A stretch of DNA of 25,442 nucleotides from positions 1-25,442 of the forward strand of contig JBMNNS010000017.1 in NCBI GenBank assembly GCA_050942625.1. The letters run 5' to 3'. A program made the translations under genes and the position numbers. Below are positions 21,142 to 25,442 of this stretch, piece after piece (the stretch's first letter is position 1; every line of letters starts with the position of its first letter). This DNA comes from JBMNNS01 sp050942625 (lineage in GTDB: Bacteria > Bacillota > Dethiobacteria > DTU022 > UBA8154). The notes below the pieces were generated by a model, which was not told the origin of the DNA, ran no database searches, and saw nothing but the letters and a program-made list of their open reading frames with translations.

Positions 21142-21675
21142 ATGCTATGCCAAAACTGTGAAAAAAGGAAAGCAACCGTCCATTTTACCAAAATTATCAA
21201 TGGTAAAAAAACTGAGATATATCTTTGTGAAAGTTGTGCCGCAGAAAAAGGCGATTTGGATTTTCCTTTTGAAGGTCAGTTTCCCTTACAACAATTTTTT
21301 TCTAGTATCATTGGAATGATGCCCTCAGGTGGGAAATTTGTCCATACCCCCCCTGCCGGAAGTATGCAGTGCCCTGATTGTGGTTTAACCTACGATCAAT
21401 TTGGACAAATCGGCCGTTTTGGCTGTGCTGAATGCTACAAGTCATATGGTGAAAATCTGATACCATTGTTAAGACGTCTCCATGGTAATCAACGGCACAT
21501 TGGAAAACTTCCTGTTAGGGCGGGGAAATATCTAAAACAAAAGAAGGAAATTGAAAGTTTAAGGGAAGAGCTGCAAAAAAGAATTGAGGAAGAAGCCTTT
21601 GAAGAGGCTGCCCGTATTAGGGATGAAATAAGGAAACTAGAGAAACATGTATCTTCTGGAGATGACAAACAATGA
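21142..21675 (+). CDS. mcsA: McsA, zinc-binding activator of McsB
   Basis: Adaptor that binds McsB and stimulates its protein-arginine kinase. 177 residues with four Cys pairs for zinc: C3/C6 (CQNC), C29/C32 (CESC), C77/C80 (CPDC), C95/C98 (CAEC). The C-terminal third is a UVR-type helical hairpin (KEIESLREELQKRIEEEAFE). Gly/Pro-rich linker between the two Cys groups. Its ATG lacks a good SD and is preceded by the small open frame at 21109-21135. Its stop overlaps the mcsB ATG (ATGA), so the two are translated in step. Confidence 0.95.
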   Translation: MLCQNCEKRKATVHFTKIINGKKTEIYLCESCAAEKGDLDFPFEGQFPLQQFFSSIIGMMPSGGKFVHTPPAGSMQCPDCGLTYDQFGQIGRFGCAECYKSYGENLIPLLRRLHGNQRHIGKLPVRAGKYLKQKKEIESLREELQKRIEEEAFEEAARIRDEIRKLEKHVSSGDDKQ

Positions 21676-22835
21676 GTGAAAAAGAAAAACCTATTTCAGA
21701 CAAAACAAAATATGAGGGGAAAATACCCCTGGAAGAAATATTCGAAGGGGACAGTGAGGAAAATAAGTTAGAACAGCAAAGAAGAGGTAATATTACAAGC
21801 AAATGGATGGCAGCAACAGGTCCAGAAGCTGATATGGTGATCAGCAGCCGTGTCAGGCTGGCCCGCAATATCAGGGGGTTCCCGTTTCCCTCCCTTGCTT
21901 CTGATGAGCAAAGGGAAAAAACCCTGCAGCTAGCGGGAGATGTCCTGCAAAAGGAGGAGGCTCTTTCTGATTTCCGGGTTCTGGAATTGGGCTCCCTTCC
22001 TCCTGTTTATCGGCAAGTGCTGGTTGAAAAACATTTAATCAGTCCTTTAATGGCTAAGGAAGCCCGTTTTAGTGCACTGATGTTCAGGGAAGATGAAACC
22101 GTGAGTGTCATGGTTAATGAGGAGGATCATTTCCGGATCCAGTGTCTTTTACCAGGGTTGCAATTGGAAAAGGCATGGGAGGAGGCTTCTCGCTATGATG
22201 ATTTGCTGGAAGCACATATTGAATATGCTTTTCATGAAAACTATGGTTATCTAACTGCCTGCCCCACAAACGTAGGAACTGGATTGCGTGTTTCTGTTAT
22301 GCTGCATTTACCTGCTCTGGTCATCACCGAACAGATAAAGCGGATTCTGGCAGCTATTTATCAGGTTGGGCTGGCTGTAAGGGGTTTTTATGGTGAGGGA
22401 ACGGAGATGTCCGGCAGTTTGTTTCAGGTTTCCAACCAGATAACCTTAGGGCAGACGGAAGAAGAAATTTGGCAAAATTTGTATGGGGTAACAAGGCAAC
22501 TTATTTCCCAGGAAAAAAAGGCACGGGAACATCTATTAAACAAAGGGCGGGAAAGGCTGGCTGATCGTGCAGGAAGGGCTTTGGGTACCCTAAAGTATGC
22601 CCGTTTAATAAGTTCCAAGGAGGCCATGCAGCTTCTTTCTGATATCCGGCTGGGTGTAGGTTTAGGGCTTATAAAGGGGATTAGTGTTAAAACTTTGAAC
22701 GAGCTTTTAATATTGACTCGTCCAGGATGTTTGCAATATCTCAAGGGCAGAACATTGAACAGCTATGAAAGGAACCTGGAAAGGGCTGCCCAGATTCAAA
22801 AATATCTGTCTCGCAATGAACAACAAAACAAATAG
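21672..22835 (+). CDS. mcsB: Protein-arginine kinase McsB
   Basis: Phosphorylates arginines on damaged proteins and on CtsR, marking them for ClpC-ClpP. 387 residues of phosphagen-kinase fold: SSRVRLARNIRGFPFP (58-73), the catalytic-loop block TACPTNVGTGLRVSVMLHLP with its conserved Cys, and RGFYGEGTEMSGSLFQVSNQ. The start is fixed by the 4-base overlap with mcsA. It carries about 40 extra residues before the usual beginning (SKWM...GPEADMVISSR): this segment is charged (KEKPISDKTKYEGKIPLEEI) and not part of the standard fold as I know it. Confidence 0.95.
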   Translation: MSEKEKPISDKTKYEGKIPLEEIFEGDSEENKLEQQRRGNITSKWMAATGPEADMVISSRVRLARNIRGFPFPSLASDEQREKTLQLAGDVLQKEEALSDFRVLELGSLPPVYRQVLVEKHLISPLMAKEARFSALMFREDETVSVMVNEEDHFRIQCLLPGLQLEKAWEEASRYDDLLEAHIEYAFHENYGYLTACPTNVGTGLRVSVMLHLPALVITEQIKRILAAIYQVGLAVRGFYGEGTEMSGSLFQVSNQITLGQTEEEIWQNLYGVTRQLISQEKKAREHLLNKGRERLADRAGRALGTLKYARLISSKEAMQLLSDIRLGVGLGLIKGISVKTLNELLILTRPGCLQYLKGRTLNSYERNLERAAQIQKYLSRNEQQNK

Positions 22836-22865
22836 TTATTATTTGATGAAAGGAGTGTTATAGTC

Positions 22866-25355
22866 TTGTTTATGTTTGGTAGATTTACGGAAAGAGCACA
22901 ACAGGTTTTGGTGTTAGCCCAGGAAGAGGCCAAAAGGTTAAATCACAATTTTATTGGTACTGAGCATATTTTGCTGGGCCTTGTTCGTGAAGGCTCAGGC
23001 ATCGCTTCTCGTAGTTTGCAAAACCTTGGTGTGGAGCTACCCAAACTGCGTTCTGAAGTAGAAAAAATAATTGGCAAGGGTGAGAAAGCCAGGCCCCAGG
23101 GTATTAGTTATACCCCCAGGGCTAAAAAAGTGATTGAGTTGGCTATCGAGGAAGGGCAAGCCCTTGGCCATAACTATGTAGGCACCGAACACCTTCTGCT
23201 TGGGCTTTTAAAGGAAGGCGAAGGTATTGCGGCCCAGGTACTGACAAACTTAGGGGTAGATCTAAAAAAAGCCCGCCGGGAGGTAATTCAGCTGTTGGGT
23301 GGTGGATCCCAGCTAGGCTCGGGGCAAGGTGGTAAAAATGTCCCGCAGACTCCTACAGTGGATACTTTTGGACGTGACCTTACCAAGTATGCCAGGGAGG
23401 GCAAACTTGATCCCGTCATTGGCCGGGATCGGGAAATTGAAAGGGTCATTCAGATTTTGAGCAGACGAACTAAGAATAACCCCTGCCTGATTGGGGAGCC
23501 AGGTGTTGGAAAAACAGCAATTGTTGAGGGTCTGGCACAGCGCATCGTAGATGGTAAAGTGCCTGACATATTGGGTGATAAAAGGGTAGTAACCCTGGAG
23601 TTGGCTGCTGTAGTGGCTGGTACAAAATACCGGGGCGAATTTGAAGAGCGCTTGCGAAAATTGATGGTTGAGCTTCAGCAGGCAGGGAACGTGATTATTT
23701 TTATAGACGAGCTGCACACTATTATCGGTGCAGGCGCTGCAGAAGGTGCTATAGATGCTTCCAATATCCTCAAACCGGCTCTAGCAAAAGGAGAGCTGCA
23801 GGCTGTTGGTGCAACCACCCTGGATGAATACCGTAAATATATAGAACGTGATCCTGCTTTGGAACGGCGTTTTCAACCTATTATGGTCGGAGAACCTTCC
23901 AGGGACGAAAGCCTGGAGATTTTAAAAGGCTTACGGGACCGTTATGAGGCTCACCATCGCGTAAAGATTACCGATGAGGCCCTGGAAGCTGCAGTTTACC
24001 TTGCAGATCGCTATATTCAGGACCGGTATTTTCCCGATAAGGCCATTGATTTGATCGACGAGGCTGCTTCCCGGGTCAGGCTTCGCAATTATACGGCCCC
24101 GCCCGATCTAAAAGAAATGGAAGAAAAGGTAGCCAATATCAGGCAAGAAAAAGAAGCTGCAGTCCGGAACCAGGAATTTGAGCAGGCAGCCCAGCTGCGC
24201 GATAAGGAACAACAGCTGCGGGCTAAACTGAACGAGTTAAAAAAAGAATGGGAGCAAAAAAAAGTAGTTTCGGATCAAACAGTGGTTTTGGAAGAGGACA
24301 TCGCGCATATTGTTTCCAGTTGGACAGGAATACCGGTGCAAAAACTTGCTGAAGAGGAAGCAGATCGCCTGCTGCGCATGGAGGAAATTCTACATGAAAG
24401 AGTCATTGGACAACACGAAGCTGTCCAGGCTGTTTCACGGGCTATTCGCCGTGGCAGGGCCGGCCTTAAGGATCCCAAGCGCCCCATTGGTTCCTTTATT
24501 TTTCTGGGACCCACCGGTGTAGGAAAAACGGAGCTGGCACGAAGCCTGGCTGAGGCCCTTTTTGGCAATGAAGACGACATGATCAGATTAGACATGTCGG
24601 AATATATGGAAAAGCATACCACTGCCCGGCTTGTAGGAGCACCTCCAGGATATGTAGGTTATGACGAAGGCGGACAATTGACAGAAAAGGTACGCCGCAA
24701 ACCCTATAGTGTCATTCTTTTAGATGAAATAGAAAAAGCACATCCTGATGTTTTTAACGTTTTACTGCAAATCTTAGAGGACGGTCGCTTAACCGATGGT
24801 AAAGGTAGGACAGTTGACTTCCGCAATACGGTTATTATCATGACTTCCAACGTAGGAGCCAACTATATTAAGAAACAGCCGACCATGGGGTTCAGACCTG
24901 CTGATGCCCACAAAACCTATGAACAGATGAAAGATATGTTGCTTGAAGAACTCAGGAAAACTTTTCGCCCGGAATTTATAAACAGGGTGGATGAACTGAT
25001 CGTTTTTAAATCACTGACGGAAGAGGATATTTCACAGATAGTAGAACTAATGTTGAATGAAATTTCTAAACGGATTAAAGATTATGGTTTGGAACTGGAA
25101 GTATCCAAAGATGCCAAGGAACTTCTGGCCAAAGAAGGGTTTGATCCTACCTATGGTGCCCGTCCCTTAAGGCGTGTGATCCAGAAAAGGCTGGAAGATG
25201 GCATCTCTGAAGAGTTGCTCAGAGGCAATTTTACTGCTGGTGATACTATTGTGGTTAAAAAAGGAAAAGAGGAAGATAAGCTGGCTTTCTTTAAGAAGGA
25301 AAAAGAGCAGGCAATGGAAACATTAGCTGCAGGTGAGAAAACAGAAAAAAACTAG
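22866..25355 (+). CDS. clpC: ClpC, AAA+ unfoldase of the Clp protease
   Basis: Hexameric ATPase that unfolds proteins and feeds them to ClpP. 829 residues from TTG at 22866, ten bases after AAAGGAG; ATG two codons later is the alternative. Two Clp-N repeats (about 1-145: FTERAQQVLVLAQEEAKRLN and its second copy around residue 82-142), D1 AAA+ with Walker A GEPGVGKTA (210-218) and Walker B IIFIDE, UVR-containing middle domain (about 418-468) for McsA/McsB or MecA contact, D2 AAA+ with Walker A GPTGVGKTE (548-556) and Walker B VILLDE (616-621), C-terminal small domain with FDPTYGARPLRRVIQK. It is complete and ends the operon within the window. Confidence 0.97.
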   Translation: MFMFGRFTERAQQVLVLAQEEAKRLNHNFIGTEHILLGLVREGSGIASRSLQNLGVELPKLRSEVEKIIGKGEKARPQGISYTPRAKKVIELAIEEGQALGHNYVGTEHLLLGLLKEGEGIAAQVLTNLGVDLKKARREVIQLLGGGSQLGSGQGGKNVPQTPTVDTFGRDLTKYAREGKLDPVIGRDREIERVIQILSRRTKNNPCLIGEPGVGKTAIVEGLAQRIVDGKVPDILGDKRVVTLELAAVVAGTKYRGEFEERLRKLMVELQQAGNVIIFIDELHTIIGAGAAEGAIDASNILKPALAKGELQAVGATTLDEYRKYIERDPALERRFQPIMVGEPSRDESLEILKGLRDRYEAHHRVKITDEALEAAVYLADRYIQDRYFPDKAIDLIDEAASRVRLRNYTAPPDLKEMEEKVANIRQEKEAAVRNQEFEQAAQLRDKEQQLRAKLNELKKEWEQKKVVSDQTVVLEEDIAHIVSSWTGIPVQKLAEEEADRLLRMEEILHERVIGQHEAVQAVSRAIRRGRAGLKDPKRPIGSFIFLGPTGVGKTELARSLAEALFGNEDDMIRLDMSEYMEKHTTARLVGAPPGYVGYDEGGQLTEKVRRKPYSVILLDEIEKAHPDVFNVLLQILEDGRLTDGKGRTVDFRNTVIIMTSNVGANYIKKQPTMGFRPADAHKTYEQMKDMLLEELRKTFRPEFINRVDELIVFKSLTEEDISQIVELMLNEISKRIKDYGLELEVSKDAKELLAKEGFDPTYGARPLRRVIQKRLEDGISEELLRGNFTAGDTIVVKKGKEEDKLAFFKKEKEQAMETLAAGEKTEKN

Positions 25356-25373
25356 ATCGTTTTTCCCCATTAA

Positions 25374-25392
25374 CAGGGCTGTTTTATCCCTG
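25374..25392 (+). terminator. Weak hairpin after clpC
   Basis: CAGGG and CCCTG form a 5-bp stem with a 9-base loop, followed only by ATATTTCTTG. It is too weak to be sure; transcription may continue past the window edge, where radA commonly follows. Confidence 0.25.
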
Positions 25393-25442
25393 ATATTTCT
25401 TGAATAAACTTTTTTTAGTGTTACCAAACAAATAAATCCCTT

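Noticed and set aside
23313..23717. 134-codon minus-strand frame inside clpC
   Set aside because: It lies fully opposite highly conserved ClpC coding sequence; no SD and no recognisable product.

Overview
The window looks like chromosomal DNA of a low- to mid-GC Firmicute, most likely a clostridial/Peptococcaceae-type anaerobe. Evidence: a ctsR-mcsA-mcsB-clpC heat-shock operon with a CtsR box, an AspB-type aminotransferase, a rhodanese-less ThiI beside a NifS-type desulfurase, strong AGGAGG Shine-Dalgarno (SD) sites, frequent TTG/GTG starts and a bacterial NHEJ set. Species cannot be named from the sequence alone.

Layout. 1-0.6 kb: 3' end of a chemoreceptor. 0.9-7.4 kb, all on the minus strand: PaaI-like thioesterase (with an apparent CTG start), a decayed DUF1287 gene, aspB, serC, nifS-type desulfurase, thiI and a short NifU-C protein. 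7.5-9.8 kb, plus strand: a repeat-rich gap, then trxB-trxA-cyclophilin. 9.85-13.3 kb: non-homologous end joining genes: ku, a stand-alone LigD-type ligase, an opposed C_GCAxxG_C_C-family gene, and a stand-alone LigD-type polymerase. 13.8-18.7 kb: livJHMGF branched-chain amino acid (or related amide) ABC importer. 18.9-19.7 kb: MgtC family protein. 19.8-20.2 kb: a minus-strand Cys-rich small protein. 20.6-25.4 kb: ctsR-mcsA-mcsB-clpC.

How the genes work together. Ku, ligase and polymerase would bind, fill and seal double-strand breaks; the activities that are fused in LigD of many bacteria are separate genes here. NifS and ThiI pass sulfur to tRNA 4-thiouridine and/or the thiamine thiazole. 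TrxB/TrxA form a disulfide-reducing pair. The Liv genes make one complete importer. McsA/McsB mark proteins with phosphoarginine for ClpC, and CtsR represses the operon.

The most distinctive non-gene content is a family of short non-autonomous inverted-repeat elements (three complete copies at 7.55, 13.32 and 15.04 kb, two lone ends at 9.78 and 19.68 kb). They share terminal repeats of about 16-20 bp and an internal TTTATAAAAAA block. One copy has a perfect 10-bp target duplication, two carry different internal tandem repeats, and one supplies the stop codon of the polymerase gene. No clearly new multi-gene system was found; these elements and the split NHEJ locus are the best leads.
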